Assembly: GCA_903893485.1 (NCBI GenBank)
Contig: CAITMK010000008.1
Location: 1 to 64,000, forward strand
From: Candidatus Magasanikiibacteriota bacterium
GTDB lineage: Bacteria; Patescibacteria; ABY1; Magasanikbacterales; 2-02-FULL-50-9b
Length of the DNA stretch: 64,000 bases
Reading direction: 5' to 3'
The notes beneath the pieces were generated by a model that had not been told where the DNA came from, did no database searches, and was given only the letters and a program-made list of their open reading frames with translations. Of this stretch, positions 24,968 to 33,786 are shown one piece after another. Every line of letters starts with the position of its first letter. The stretch's first letter is position 1. Both the position numbers and the translations under genes were made by a program.

Positions 24968-26681
24968 ATTGATTGGTACTTTGCTGTGAATTAAAAATTT
25001 GTACGTATTCCGGAGATGTCTTCAATAACTCTGCGTGCGTGCCAATTGCCAAAACTTCGCCTTCCATTAATACAATAATCTGATCGAAATCTTCTACCGG
25101 GCCAATTTTTTGCGTTACCGAAATCAACGTAAGACCGCGATATTCATCGGCCAAGTGCGCCAAAATTTTACGCTCAGTGGAACTATCAACGCGCGCCGTA
25201 AAATCATCCAAAATTAAAATTTTTGGATCAAGTGCAAGTGCGCGCGCCAACATAATACGTTGTTTTTGCCCACCGGATAAACTAGTACCGCGTTCAGAGA
25301 CCACAGTCTCTAATCCATTCGGCAACGCATGTACAAAATCAACTAACTCAGCCGCATCAATTGCACGCTCCAAATTTTTTGGCGTTACCACTTCGCTAAA
25401 TGCAATATTTTCGCGCACACTCATATTAAAAAGTGCGCTGTCTTGGAACACCGACGCAATACTTTCATGTAATGTATCCGCACTGTACGCCGCAAGCGGC
25501 TGACCATCATATAAAATAGTACCACTATCAGGAATAATTAATCCGGTAAGCAAATACAGCAATTGCGTTTTGCCTGCAGCAGTTGGCCCAATAATCGCAG
25601 TGCGCGTACCAGCTTTAATACTAAAACTTGCATCTTTTAAAACCGACTTTTCGCCATATGCCAGATTCACATTTTTAACTTCGATAGCACCCGACAACGG
25701 CCCCGCTGCAAAACCACTTGCGGGCGATTCCGGTGCATCGATCACTTCCATAATACGTTCATATGATGCACTTGCCTGCGCAATTACATTACTCATAAAT
25801 CCAAGAACCAAAATTGGAAAAATAAGCATCGCAATGTAACTATTAAACGCCGCGATCTGCCCAATGGTCATGCTTCCCTGAATGACAAAGTGTCCACCAA
25901 GTGCCAAAATAGTAAGCGTTCCCAAGCTCGAGATAAACGTAATCGTCGGAATCATCATCGCAAACAATTTAAGCACCTGCATGCCAATTCTTTTTGATTC
26001 AGTATTTGCTGCCGAAAACTTTTTTGCTTCTAAATGTTGCGAATGAATCACGCGAATGAGCGCGGCGCCCAAAATACTTTCGTTAATAACTTTGTTAAGC
26101 CAATCAAGCGCCTCACGCCCTTGAATAAATAATTTGCGCACACGACTAAATACTACAAAAAACGTACCTCCAATAAGTGGAATGATAATCAACACCACGC
26201 ACGCAAGCCGCCAATTGGTAATAAGCAACAAAATACTTGCGCCAACAATTAATACAAGTGATGACACAATCGAAACCACGGCTTGTGAAATATATAATTT
26301 AATTGAATCAACGTCAGCAGTAATATTGGTCAGCAATTTTGCCGAACTTGCACGCTGAATAAATAAATAACTTTGACGAGAAATTTTTGCGGTTACTTGA
26401 TTGCGCAAATCACGCGCTGCTCGTTCTGAAACATACACCTGCGCAATACTTTGCAGCGTCGCAAAAATAAAAACCGCCACCGAAACACTGACAAAAATAA
26501 TAACTGTGTTGTACATTTGAAACGTACCCGCCCCATACGCATCAATTGCACGCGCAATTAATTTTGGCAGTGCCAAGTTAATCGCATTTGCAAAAAATGC
26601 CAACACAACTAACAAAATAATCTGTTTTTTGTAGGGCTTCAGCAACGCGCCCAAATTTGGTTTCGATTTTGGTTTATTCAT
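24951..26681 (-). CDS. ABC exporter half-transporter, subunit 1 (degenerate Walker B)
   Basis: 576 aa, same architecture as its partner. Walker A GPTAAGKT, canonical signature LSGGQKQR, but Walker B reads ILILDDFTA, with Asp in place of the catalytic Glu. The start at 26681 is preferred over ATG 26699 because the latter directly abuts the -10 box (26700-26705) and would lie at or before the transcription start. First gene of the operon. Confidence 0.93.
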   Translation of the reverse strand: MNKPKSKPNLGALLKPYKKQIILLVVLAFFANAINLALPKLIARAIDAYGAGTFQMYNTVIIFVSVSVAVFIFATLQSIAQVYVSERAARDLRNQVTAKISRQSYLFIQRASSAKLLTNITADVDSIKLYISQAVVSIVSSLVLIVGASILLLITNWRLACVVLIIIPLIGGTFFVVFSRVRKLFIQGREALDWLNKVINESILGAALIRVIHSQHLEAKKFSAANTESKRIGMQVLKLFAMMIPTITFISSLGTLTILALGGHFVIQGSMTIGQIAAFNSYIAMLIFPILVLGFMSNVIAQASASYERIMEVIDAPESPASGFAAGPLSGAIEVKNVNLAYGEKSVLKDASFSIKAGTRTAIIGPTAAGKTQLLYLLTGLIIPDSGTILYDGQPLAAYSADTLHESIASVFQDSALFNMSVRENIAFSEVVTPKNLERAIDAAELVDFVHALPNGLETVVSERGTSLSGGQKQRIMLARALALDPKILILDDFTARVDSSTERKILAHLADEYRGLTLISVTQKIGPVEDFDQIIVLMEGEVLAIGTHAELLKTSPEYVQIFNSQQSTNQYELRA

Positions 26682-26699
26682 ACAATCTTTTGTCTTCAT

Positions 26700-26728
26700 A
26701 CGATAGGTTAAAATAGGCTTTTTGTCAA
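26700..26728 (-). promoter_or_regulatory. Promoter of ABC exporter operon
   Basis: Lower strand TTGACA-N17-TATCGT. Confidence 0.72.
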
Positions 26729-26729
26729 T

Positions 26730-26772
26730 AAAAAAGCGGTACTCATTTCTGGTTCCAGAAACTTTCCCGCTT
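26730..26772 (-). terminator. Intrinsic terminator
   Basis: Lower strand AAGCGG/CCGCTT and inner TTTCTGG/CCAGAAA stems, then six T; ends the amidohydrolase-like gene. Confidence 0.8.
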
Positions 26773-26777
26773 GCACG

Positions 26778-27506
26778 TTACCTCCGATATTGTTGCTCCA
26801 AAAACGCCGCAAGATCCGCCGACAAGCGCGTACCAATCACCGCTGCATCACGCACCCGAAACCGCCGTGCGATTTCAACTTGAATCGCGTTCACGCCAAG
26901 TTCACGCGCCACGGTGCGCACCGTAAAATTCCCATTCAACCAATCATCTTGTGCTGTTTGCGCCTGTGTTTTGGGCAAAAACACAGAGTAGCCACGCTGC
27001 CGAAAAAATTCTGCAAACGCTTCATCCGGCGCGCCGTGCAAAATCGTTTCACGATTCCCCGTGCCCAGAATCAAATCATATCCATCCCGCGGCGCATACG
27101 GCGGCTGATTCGAAAACCCGTGCACATCAAGCAAAAGCAGTTCCTCCTGCGCCGAGTGACGGAGCATTTGCTGCAAATGCACATAGATTGCACCATGATA
27201 TTTTTGATACAACGCCTCAAACTGGGGCAGCTCAAACGCATCTTCCGGCGCGCGATTGTAATCCAGAAACCTGCGCGACATGAGCCCACGCACCACATTC
27301 ACCGGATACGTACCAATCGCATCGCGCACAATCGGCCACACCGCTCTATCGTGCAAAACAGTTCCGTTAATGCGACGCGGCACAAACGGCTCAAGCTCCA
27401 AACCGTGCACACCATCGTGCGGCACCGTGATGAGCACCCGCGACGGCGACCGCGCCGCCAGCGTTTGCACATAATTATCAACGCCCACTGCAAAATCCTT
27501 ACACAT
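26778..27506 (-). CDS. N-formylglutamate amidohydrolase-like protein
   Basis: 242 aa from ATG 27506, which has CGGAGG 7 nt upstream; the longer frame would read through the leader terminator. Family blocks: VLITVPHDGVHG (metal His), DRAVWPIV, LDYNRAPED, LLLDVHGFSN (Asp-x-His) and a late VNAIQVEIARRFR. Enzymes of this fold hydrolyse N-formyl amino acids or related amides with zinc. No histidine-degradation genes are nearby, so the natural substrate is open. GC-rich class, with an unusual leader (see next entries). Confidence 0.82.
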   Translation of the reverse strand: MCKDFAVGVDNYVQTLAARSPSRVLITVPHDGVHGLELEPFVPRRINGTVLHDRAVWPIVRDAIGTYPVNVVRGLMSRRFLDYNRAPEDAFELPQFEALYQKYHGAIYVHLQQMLRHSAQEELLLLDVHGFSNQPPYAPRDGYDLILGTGNRETILHGAPDEAFAEFFRQRGYSVFLPKTQAQTAQDDWLNGNFTVRTVARELGVNAIQVEIARRFRVRDAAVIGTRLSADLAAFLEQQYRR

Positions 27507-27531
27507 GCTAACCTCCGAAAAGTTGAGAAAC

Positions 27532-27572
27532 AAAAAACGCCCCGCAGGGCGCTGAATATCAAAAGCCCTGCG
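27532..27572 (-). terminator. Terminator hairpin inside the leader (candidate attenuator)
   Basis: Lower strand CGCAGGGC (27565-27572) pairs with GCCCTGCG (27543-27550), then GGGCG and six T. It lies between the promoter and the amidohydrolase-like gene, so it could stop most transcripts early. Confidence 0.65.
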
Positions 27573-27574
27573 CG

Positions 27575-27628
27575 TTATTTCGCGCCGGCGTGTGCAAATC
27601 CTGACCAAGTTTTAAAAGTTGCGGTCAT
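27575..27628 (-). CDS. Candidate 17-aa leader peptide
   Basis: MTATFKTWSGFAHAGAK then TAA. The ATG is about 10 nt from the predicted transcription start, as in short-leader genes here, and there is no Shine-Dalgarno. The stop codon lies 2 nt before the 5' arm of the terminator hairpin, so a ribosome finishing the peptide would cover that arm. Regulation by translation is inference from this geometry. Confidence 0.4.
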   Translation of the reverse strand: MTATFKTWSGFAHAGAK

Positions 27629-27644
27629 TAACATAATTAATGAC

Positions 27645-27673
27645 AGAATAATCTTAAATTGTTCAGCTGTCAA
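27645..27673 (-). promoter_or_regulatory. Promoter of leader peptide/amidohydrolase-like unit
   Basis: Lower strand TTGACA-N17-TATTCT. Confidence 0.78.
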
Positions 27674-27726
27674 ATCATGTTCTATTTGGATATAAATTTA
27701 ATGCTAAATTAAATTTTAATTAATTA

Positions 27727-27762
27727 AATAAAAACGCGCCCCCGACCGTTACAATCGAGGAC
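27727..27762 (-). terminator. Intrinsic terminator
   Basis: Lower strand CCTCGA/TCGGGG stem, then CGCGTTTTTATTT, after the GNAT gene. Confidence 0.68.
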
Positions 27763-27766
27763 GACT

Positions 27767-28297
27767 TTACACTGCGCGCGGCCACTCGCCAAATTGCACC
27801 CACACCTTTTCGGCATCCAGCGGTGGTGGGTAATAAAAGCGGCTGCTCAAAGAAATTGTACGCGCAAAACCTTCGTTCACCAGAACCGGCAGCGTGATGT
27901 CATCACCAAACCGCGGCTCTCGGCTGATGTGACCGATAAGTCGCACGCCGCGCATGGTCTGCACCACAGACTCCAGAAGTGCGGCTTGGATCCCACGACC
28001 TGCATACCCAGACGCGATCGGCGACCAAACGAGGTGATGTATCGCGGATTGATCTTCGATACGAAAGTACCCGCGCACTATGCCAAATTCAAAAGCATCC
28101 ATGTTGCGCTCAAGCAGCGAAAACTTCAAAACAGCGCAGGCTGCGACAAGCACACCGCCCGCATCATGGACCGCATACACTTGCGCATGCGAATTCTGAA
28201 AATCGTTGTGAGGAAAGCCGATGCACAGCTCCGCACACGCATTCCTACCAGCCCACGCACCAACGCGTGAAATCGTAAAACCTTGTGGCATCGCCAT
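27767..28297 (-). CDS. GNAT-family N-acetyltransferase
   Basis: 176 aa. The central strand-helix block IHHLVWSPIASGYAGRGIQAALLESVV contains the acetyl-CoA loop (GYAGRGIQ, like Q/RxxGxG/A). The rest shows the alternating strand pattern of GNATs. Substrate unknown. CGGAGG 6 nt before ATG 28297. GC-rich class with own promoter and terminator. Confidence 0.75.
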   Translation of the reverse strand: MAMPQGFTISRVGAWAGRNACAELCIGFPHNDFQNSHAQVYAVHDAGGVLVAACAVLKFSLLERNMDAFEFGIVRGYFRIEDQSAIHHLVWSPIASGYAGRGIQAALLESVVQTMRGVRLIGHISREPRFGDDITLPVLVNEGFARTISLSSRFYYPPPLDAEKVWVQFGEWPRAV

Positions 28298-28338
28298 GTC
28301 ATCCTCCGTTGTATCGAACCAATTGGTACGATGCCCTC

Positions 28339-28367
28339 ATAATGCCGTGTTATAAGGGCTCTGTCAA
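28339..28367 (-). promoter_or_regulatory. Promoter of GNAT gene with 5'-UTR palindrome
   Basis: Lower strand TTGACA-N17-CATTAT, followed by the imperfect palindrome ATCGTACCAATTGGTTCGAT ahead of the GGAGG site. Confidence 0.78.
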
Positions 28368-28396
28368 CCTATCCACAATTTATAAACACCCAAGGC

Positions 28397-28445
28397 TTGA
28401 CGATAGAACAAACGTTCTCTATAGTAGCTATAGAACATTCGTTCT
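28397..28445 (+). promoter_or_regulatory. lexA promoter with two LexA (SOS) operators
   Basis: TTGACG-N17-TATAGT. Operator 1, AGAACAAACGTTCT (28405-28418), fills the -35/-10 spacer; operator 2, AGAACATTCGTTCT (28432-28445), covers the start region. Both fit the Gram-positive-type GAAC-N4-GTTC box. Confidence 0.92.
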
Positions 28446-28462
28446 CTTTTCAAACCCGACCT

Positions 28463-29044
28463 ATGTCAGAAACTTTATTCGATGACCGCAAAAAGTCCCT
28501 TATTCAATATTACCGCAAACATCATCGTCTCCCCACATACGATGAATTGGTAAACTTATTCGGTGTAGAATCAAAGGGATCTGTACATAAATACGTAGAA
28601 AAATTTGTCGAAGAGGGTTTAGTCGGCAAATCAGAAGGTGGCAAGCTCATCCCAACTACTAAGCTTTACGGTATACGTGTGCTCGGTACGGTTCAAGCGG
28701 GTTTCCCTTCTGCAGCTGAAGAAGAATTAGTTGATACACTAAGTTTAGATCAATTTTTAATTCACCGCCCCGACGCCAGCTATATGCTTACCGTATCTGG
28801 TGAATCCATGATCGACGCCGGCATCATGCCAGGTGACATGGTAATTGTTGAACGTGGCCGCACGGTGCGCCCTGGTGATATTGTAGTTGCCGAAGTCGAC
28901 CACGAATGGACCATGAAATATTATTTGCGTCGTGGCGACGAAGTTATTTTGCGGCCCGCAAATAAAAAATTTACTGACATTCGCCCACGCGCAGAATTAA
29001 ATATTGCAGGTGTTGTCACCAGCGTCATCCGCAAATACAAATAA
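28463..29044 (+). CDS. lexA: LexA-type SOS repressor
   Basis: 193 aa. N-terminal winged helix (about 1-65) with a helix LPTYDELVNLFGVESKGSVHKYVEKF. C-terminal S24 peptidase: cleavage bond Ala79-Gly80 in VQAGFPS, nucleophile Ser115 in VSGESM, general base Lys152 in TMKYY. The start at 28463 gives the standard family N-terminus and lies downstream of both operators, so it represses itself and dinB. dinB follows after 1 nt. Confidence 0.95.
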   Translation: MSETLFDDRKKSLIQYYRKHHRLPTYDELVNLFGVESKGSVHKYVEKFVEEGLVGKSEGGKLIPTTKLYGIRVLGTVQAGFPSAAEEELVDTLSLDQFLIHRPDASYMLTVSGESMIDAGIMPGDMVIVERGRTVRPGDIVVAEVDHEWTMKYYLRRGDEVILRPANKKFTDIRPRAELNIAGVVTSVIRKYK

Positions 29045-29045
29045 T

Positions 29046-30368
29046 ATGATTGGCGCATGGGAAACATCCCCACAAATCCAGTCATTTCCTCAAGCAATTT
29101 TACATGTCGACGGCGATGCTTTTTTTGCCAGCTGTGAAGTTGCACTTCATCCGGATCTACGCGGCCGCCCTGTAATTACTGGCAAAGAACGCGGCATAGT
29201 TTCATCACTCTCCTACGAAGCAAAGGCGCGTGGAATTATTCGTGGTATGACACTTTATGAAGTTAAAAAAATTTGCCCCGACGCAGTCATACTCGCCAGC
29301 GACTATGAAACTTATTCTCTGTTTTCTAAACGCATGTTTTCAATCATGCGTCGCTTCACCACACAAGTCGAAGAATATGGAATCGATGAAGGTTTTGCAG
29401 ACATTACCGGCATGCGTGGCCCACTTCATATGGACTACGAAGAAATTGCCCGCACCATGAAAAAAACAATCGATACCGAATTAGGGCTAACGGTTTCCAT
29501 CGGCCTCGCACCCACAAAATCACTTGCAAAAATGGCATCAAAGTGGCAAAAGCCGAATGGCTTTACCAGTGTTCCCGGCCGAGCCATCAATGGCTATTTA
29601 AGTGTTTTACCAATCGATAAATTGTGGGGTGTTGGCAAAAATACTGCTGCACACATGTATAAATTAAATATTAATACGGCACTTGATTTTATTAAAAAAC
29701 CAATAGAATACATCACACAAAATTTTACCAAACCCCATCAGGAAATGTGGCACGAACTACGCGGCACACAAATCTGGCCCGTAGTCACCGAAGAAAAAAA
29801 TACCTATGCGTCAATTTCAAAAACAAAGACATTTACCCCAGCATCAGATGATGCCCGTATTTTACTCGCCCAACTTACCCGCAATTTAGAAAATGCTTGC
29901 ATCAAAGCACGTCGCCATAATTTAGTCGCCAAACGTTTTACTATTTATTTACGTACACAAGATTTCAAGAGCAGCGCACTTGAATGTAAACTTACGCGCG
30001 CAACAAATTTCCCGCATGATCTACTCCCATACTTACAAAAATTAGCGGCAGATCTCATCAATAAAAATATAAAATATCGCGCAACTGGAATTATTTTATC
30101 AGAACTTACTCCAGAATCAAATATCCAAACCACACTTTTTGAGTTGCCAACCACCATAGAAAAAATGCAACGTATTTATGCTGCCGTTGATCAACTTAGC
30201 GCAGATTTTGGCAAACATGTTGTGCATCTTGGCGGTTCTCAACTTTCATTTACGCGCCCACAATATGCGCCCGGCCGCACACGCGAAACTGCGCGCTCTA
30301 CCGCACCATTTCACGGCGAAACTGCTCGTCAACATTTACGTATTCCCCGATTAGCAATCATCGTATAA
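29046..30368 (+). CDS. dinB: Y-family DNA polymerase (Pol IV/UmuC-like)
   Basis: 440 aa. Catalytic blocks ILHVDGDAFFASCE (metal Asp22) and YGIDEGFADIT (Asp-Glu), then fingers/thumb with SIGLAPTKSLAKMASKWQKP and the little-finger domain (about 255-370). A C-terminal tail of about 60 residues, Arg-rich, lacks a standard clamp-binding QLxLF motif, although TTLFELP near 365 could serve. Translesion synthesis in the SOS response. Directly behind lexA, so damage-induced. Confidence 0.92.
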   Translation: MIGAWETSPQIQSFPQAILHVDGDAFFASCEVALHPDLRGRPVITGKERGIVSSLSYEAKARGIIRGMTLYEVKKICPDAVILASDYETYSLFSKRMFSIMRRFTTQVEEYGIDEGFADITGMRGPLHMDYEEIARTMKKTIDTELGLTVSIGLAPTKSLAKMASKWQKPNGFTSVPGRAINGYLSVLPIDKLWGVGKNTAAHMYKLNINTALDFIKKPIEYITQNFTKPHQEMWHELRGTQIWPVVTEEKNTYASISKTKTFTPASDDARILLAQLTRNLENACIKARRHNLVAKRFTIYLRTQDFKSSALECKLTRATNFPHDLLPYLQKLAADLINKNIKYRATGIILSELTPESNIQTTLFELPTTIEKMQRIYAAVDQLSADFGKHVVHLGGSQLSFTRPQYAPGRTRETARSTAPFHGETARQHLRIPRLAIIV

Positions 30369-30377
30369 TAAACCTAT

Positions 30378-30767
30378 ATGCAAAACCTTACCGATGCAGA
30401 GTGGAAACAAAAATTAACACCCGAAGAATACTCAGTGCTTCGCGAAAAAAGTACTGAAGCACCATTTACTGGCGAATATTGGAACACCCGAGAACCCGGC
30501 ACATACCTATGTCGCGCATGTGGTGCAGAACTATTCGATGCTGAAACAAAATTTGACGCACATTGCGGTTGGCCAAGTTTCTTCACAGCCAAAGCCGCTG
30601 ACAAAATTAAACTAACACCCGACAACAGTCATGACATGCACCGCACCGAAGTGACTTGCGCCAACTGTGGCAGCCACCTTGGTCATCTCTTCAACGATGG
30701 CCCTGAACCAACTGGCGAGCGCTACTGTATTAACTCAATCTCACTAAAATTAAAAAAGAGCCCGTAG
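30378..30767 (+). CDS. msrB: Peptide methionine sulfoxide reductase MsrB
   Basis: 129 aa. Zinc ligands Cys45/48 (CRAC) and Cys94/97 (CANC), catalytic Cys117 in RYCINS, and HCGWPSF near residue 62. Reduces Met-R-sulfoxide, complementing MsrA at 18.1 kb. A TATAAT-like box overlaps the end of dinB, so it may have its own promoter besides SOS read-through. Its stop codon lies in the loop of the terminator. Confidence 0.96.
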   Translation: MQNLTDAEWKQKLTPEEYSVLREKSTEAPFTGEYWNTREPGTYLCRACGAELFDAETKFDAHCGWPSFFTAKAADKIKLTPDNSHDMHRTEVTCANCGSHLGHLFNDGPEPTGERYCINSISLKLKKSP

Positions 30768-30777
30768 GCTCTTTTTT
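30752..30777. terminator. Bidirectional intrinsic terminator
   Basis: AAAAAAGAGCC-CGTA-GGCTCTTTTTT between msrB and nrdA, symmetrical on both strands. Confidence 0.9.
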
Positions 30778-30784
30778 AAAAATC

Positions 30785-32695
30785 TTATTGGCAAACCGCG
30801 CATTCCTCATTCGCAAAATCTCTTTGCACTGCCCGGTTACCATCCACGCGTTCAGCTTCAATTGGCGCCGCACTACGCAGATAGTACAAAGTCTTTACGC
30901 CCGCTTTCCATGCCAAAAAGTGCACCTCATTCAAATACTTACCACTAATTGGCGTTGGGAAAAACACATTCAGCGACTGCGCCTGATCAATATATGGTTG
31001 GCGATCAGCTGCTTGCTGCACAATTTCGCGCATATTCATTTCGTATGCTGTACGAAAAACCGCTTTTTCTTCATCACTCAAACAATCTAATCCCTGCACA
31101 CTCCCCTTCATTGCAATAACCTCCTTCCAAATTTCTTGATTATTCAATCCCTTTTTTTCAAGCAACTGTTCCAAATATTTATTTTTCACCAAGAAACTGC
31201 CCGACAAAGTTTTTTGCAAATAAGCATTTCCAGAAATTGGTTCAACGCATGGCGTTGTCTCACCACAAATAAATGCAGTACTTGCCGTTGGTTGCACTGA
31301 CGTAACATAGGAATTGCGCTGTGTGCCGCCATCAAGTGGCAACCCGCGTTCTTCACCCAACTTTTTCGATGCTGCGCGCGCACTTTCACCAAACTTTTTG
31401 AAAATTTCCTTGTTCACATTACGTGCCAACAAACTTTCAAATGGCAAATTGCGTTTCATGAGAAGTCCATGATATCCCATAACGCCCAAACCAATTGAAC
31501 GTTCGTGCTTCACAGAATTAATCGCTTTTTGATATTCTTTGCTTGGCGCCATTTCGCAAAAAGAATCCAAATTATTATCCAACGCCTTCGCACAAATGTA
31601 TGTGATGTGATCAATCTGATCATTCCATTCGTCCCACTTCTCTAAATTCAAATTACCCAAACAGCAAACCGCGGTGCGCTCCTCATTAGTTGGCAAAACA
31701 ATTTCGGTACACAAATTACTTTGGCGAACAAACAATCCCAAATCTTTGTGATGCTGTGGTACCTCTTTATTCACGGTATCAATAAACACCATGTATGGCT
31801 CACCGGTTTCCGCGCGCGTCGTTAATAATTTACGCCACACATCAACCGCGTTCAAACGGCCGGCAACTGTTTTGTAGTGTGGATCAATCAAATCATATTC
31901 GCGATTTTCTTCAACCGCTTTCATGAATTCATCGGTGATCACGACACCATTATTAATATTCAAACATTTGCGATCTTGATCCGCGCCCGTTGGCTTGCGA
32001 ACTTCAATAAAATCTTCAATATCTGGATGATCAACACGTAAATACGCCGCCGCAGCACCACGACGAATACCGTTGCGCGAAATCGCAATAGTTTCTGAAT
32101 CCATGATTTTCAAAAATGGAATCACGCCAGAAGATTTCAAACCACTTGCCTGCAACGGTGCGTTTGAACCGCGCAAAGCTGACCAATCAGTCCCAATACC
32201 GCCACCATATTTTGCCAAAAACGCATTCTCGCGATAAATATCAAAAATGCCTTCCAATGTATCTGGCACCATGTTAAGAAAACATGAAATTGGTAAACCT
32301 TTGCTTGTACCAATATTCATCAAAACCGGCGTCGATGGTGTAAACCACTGACGACTCATAATATCGTACAATTCCTGTGCCAATGCCAAGTCACCGCGAC
32401 ACATACCCGTTGCAACGCGCGCAAAAAATGTTTGTACATTTTCACAAATCGCATCATTTGCATCGTGCAAAAAATAACGATCGCGTAAATTTTCCAAACC
32501 AAAATAAGTCATGATGCCATCGCGGCTATGATCAATTACGATTTTTTCTTGCAGCGCACGATCCGCCGTGTAGTGTGGGCAATCCCAACTTCCTTTTCCT
32601 TTTGTGGTTTCCATGATTTCTGCAAGCAGTAAATCGCGAGCCGAACCTAAATCGTTGTGAGACAATGCATCAATGACCGAAGAATAGTTTGCCAT
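30785..32695 (-). CDS. nrdA: Class I ribonucleotide reductase, large (alpha) subunit
   Basis: 636 aa, short because the N-terminal ATP-cone is missing. Catalytic region: PISCFLN (active-site Cys), NLCTEI (radical-transfer Cys in the finger loop) and CCLGNLNL; the C-terminal tail ECAVCQ carries the shuttling CxxC. Reduces ribonucleotides to deoxyribonucleotides with the beta subunit encoded upstream (12-nt gap). Without the cone, dATP feedback must act elsewhere or be absent. Confidence 0.95.
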   Translation of the reverse strand: MANYSSVIDALSHNDLGSARDLLLAEIMETTKGKGSWDCPHYTADRALQEKIVIDHSRDGIMTYFGLENLRDRYFLHDANDAICENVQTFFARVATGMCRGDLALAQELYDIMSRQWFTPSTPVLMNIGTSKGLPISCFLNMVPDTLEGIFDIYRENAFLAKYGGGIGTDWSALRGSNAPLQASGLKSSGVIPFLKIMDSETIAISRNGIRRGAAAAYLRVDHPDIEDFIEVRKPTGADQDRKCLNINNGVVITDEFMKAVEENREYDLIDPHYKTVAGRLNAVDVWRKLLTTRAETGEPYMVFIDTVNKEVPQHHKDLGLFVRQSNLCTEIVLPTNEERTAVCCLGNLNLEKWDEWNDQIDHITYICAKALDNNLDSFCEMAPSKEYQKAINSVKHERSIGLGVMGYHGLLMKRNLPFESLLARNVNKEIFKKFGESARAASKKLGEERGLPLDGGTQRNSYVTSVQPTASTAFICGETTPCVEPISGNAYLQKTLSGSFLVKNKYLEQLLEKKGLNNQEIWKEVIAMKGSVQGLDCLSDEEKAVFRTAYEMNMREIVQQAADRQPYIDQAQSLNVFFPTPISGKYLNEVHFLAWKAGVKTLYYLRSAAPIEAERVDGNRAVQRDFANEECAVCQ

Positions 32696-32707
32696 ATTTT
32701 AATTTAA

Positions 32708-33679
32708 TTATGCCCAATCATTTACAATAGCGCCTTTTGAATATTCCGTAGCACGGTTTTCAAAGAAGTTTGCGTGTTCTTTTGCATTTACCATTACGTC
32801 GAGCCATTCTAATGGATTTTTCTGTACGTGATAAATTGGGTCCAAACCCAGATCACCTAATTTACGATCTGCAATATATCGAATATAACCCTTCACCTCT
32901 TCTGGATCTAAGCCAGGAACCGCGCCCATCGAAAAACAGGTGTCGATAAACGCATCTTCCAGACGAACCATCTCGCGACAAGCCTCAACCAATTTTGCGC
33001 GCAGCTCTGGTGTCCACAATGATTTATTTTCAGAAATATAATCGCGGAACAACTGACACACACCACGGCTATGTAACGTCTCATCGCGAATTGACCAGGT
33101 AACAATTTGGCCAACGCCACGAAGCTTGCCCAAACGTGGAAAATTCATGAGAATTGCAAACGAAGAAAATAAACTTACCCCTTCCATGAACCCGCCAAAC
33201 ACTGCCAAGTTCATCGCTAATTCTTCTGGATGCGTAATATCAAAGTTCTGCAGATACTGATATTTGTTGCGCATGGATTCGTACTGCAAAAACGCAGAAT
33301 ACTCTTGCTCTGGCAACCCAAGCGAATCATTCAAATATGAATATGCCCACACATGAATACTTTCCATGGCAGCAAACGCCGATAGCATCATTTTAATTTC
33401 TGGTTTTGGAAACGCAGGAATTAAACGTGTGTTGTAATTATTATTAACCTCCAAATCGCCCTGCGTAAAAAAACGTAAAATCTGAATAATCAGATTTTTT
33501 TCTGGTTCAGACAATCGAAAACGATAATCATTAATATCTGACTCCATTGGAACTTCTGTTGGCATCCAATGTGCTTGATTTTGTTTTTTGAACAATTCAA
33601 AGTACTGCGGATATTCAAATGGGCGGTAGACAGCGCGCGGTGTTAAGAGCGAGCAGCTGTTCAATAAGGTGCTATTCAT
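32708..33679 (-). CDS. nrdB: Class I ribonucleotide reductase, small (beta) subunit
   Basis: 323 aa from ATG 33679; the longer GTG frame would start inside the DnaA-box region. Metal-site helices: FFTQGDLEVNNN, AAMESIHVWAYSYL (Glu, His and a Tyr four residues on, the radical-Tyr position), GGFMEGVSLF and SIRDETLHSRG (Glu, His). So it appears to be a Tyr-radical-type subunit rather than the Phe-bearing chlamydial kind. No Shine-Dalgarno. First gene of the nrdB-nrdA operon. Confidence 0.94.
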   Translation of the reverse strand: MNSTLLNSCSLLTPRAVYRPFEYPQYFELFKKQNQAHWMPTEVPMESDINDYRFRLSEPEKNLIIQILRFFTQGDLEVNNNYNTRLIPAFPKPEIKMMLSAFAAMESIHVWAYSYLNDSLGLPEQEYSAFLQYESMRNKYQYLQNFDITHPEELAMNLAVFGGFMEGVSLFSSFAILMNFPRLGKLRGVGQIVTWSIRDETLHSRGVCQLFRDYISENKSLWTPELRAKLVEACREMVRLEDAFIDTCFSMGAVPGLDPEEVKGYIRYIADRKLGDLGLDPIYHVQKNPLEWLDVMVNAKEHANFFENRATEYSKGAIVNDWA

Positions 33680-33729
33680 ATTTGGAGGAGTGCACGAGCA
33701 ATTATACGTTGCAATTGCCAATCTGTGAA

Positions 33730-33786
33730 TGTGGATAAATGGCACATGTTGTGCACAGGTTTATCCACATACCACTATATGTAGTG
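33730..33786. promoter_or_regulatory. DnaA-box pair and NrdR-like box between nrdB and yibE/F
   Basis: TGTGGATAA (33730-33738) and TTATCCACA (33761-33769) are perfect DnaA boxes facing each other. Next to them CACTATATGTAGTG (33773-33786) matches the NrdR box core ACwATATATwGT at 11 of 12 positions. Both fit known control of nrd operons. Confidence 0.75.

Noticed and set aside
26790..27695. 301-codon plus-strand frame across the amidohydrolase-like gene
   Set aside because: Arg/His-rich translation without motifs; the opposite strand has family motifs and a ribosome site.
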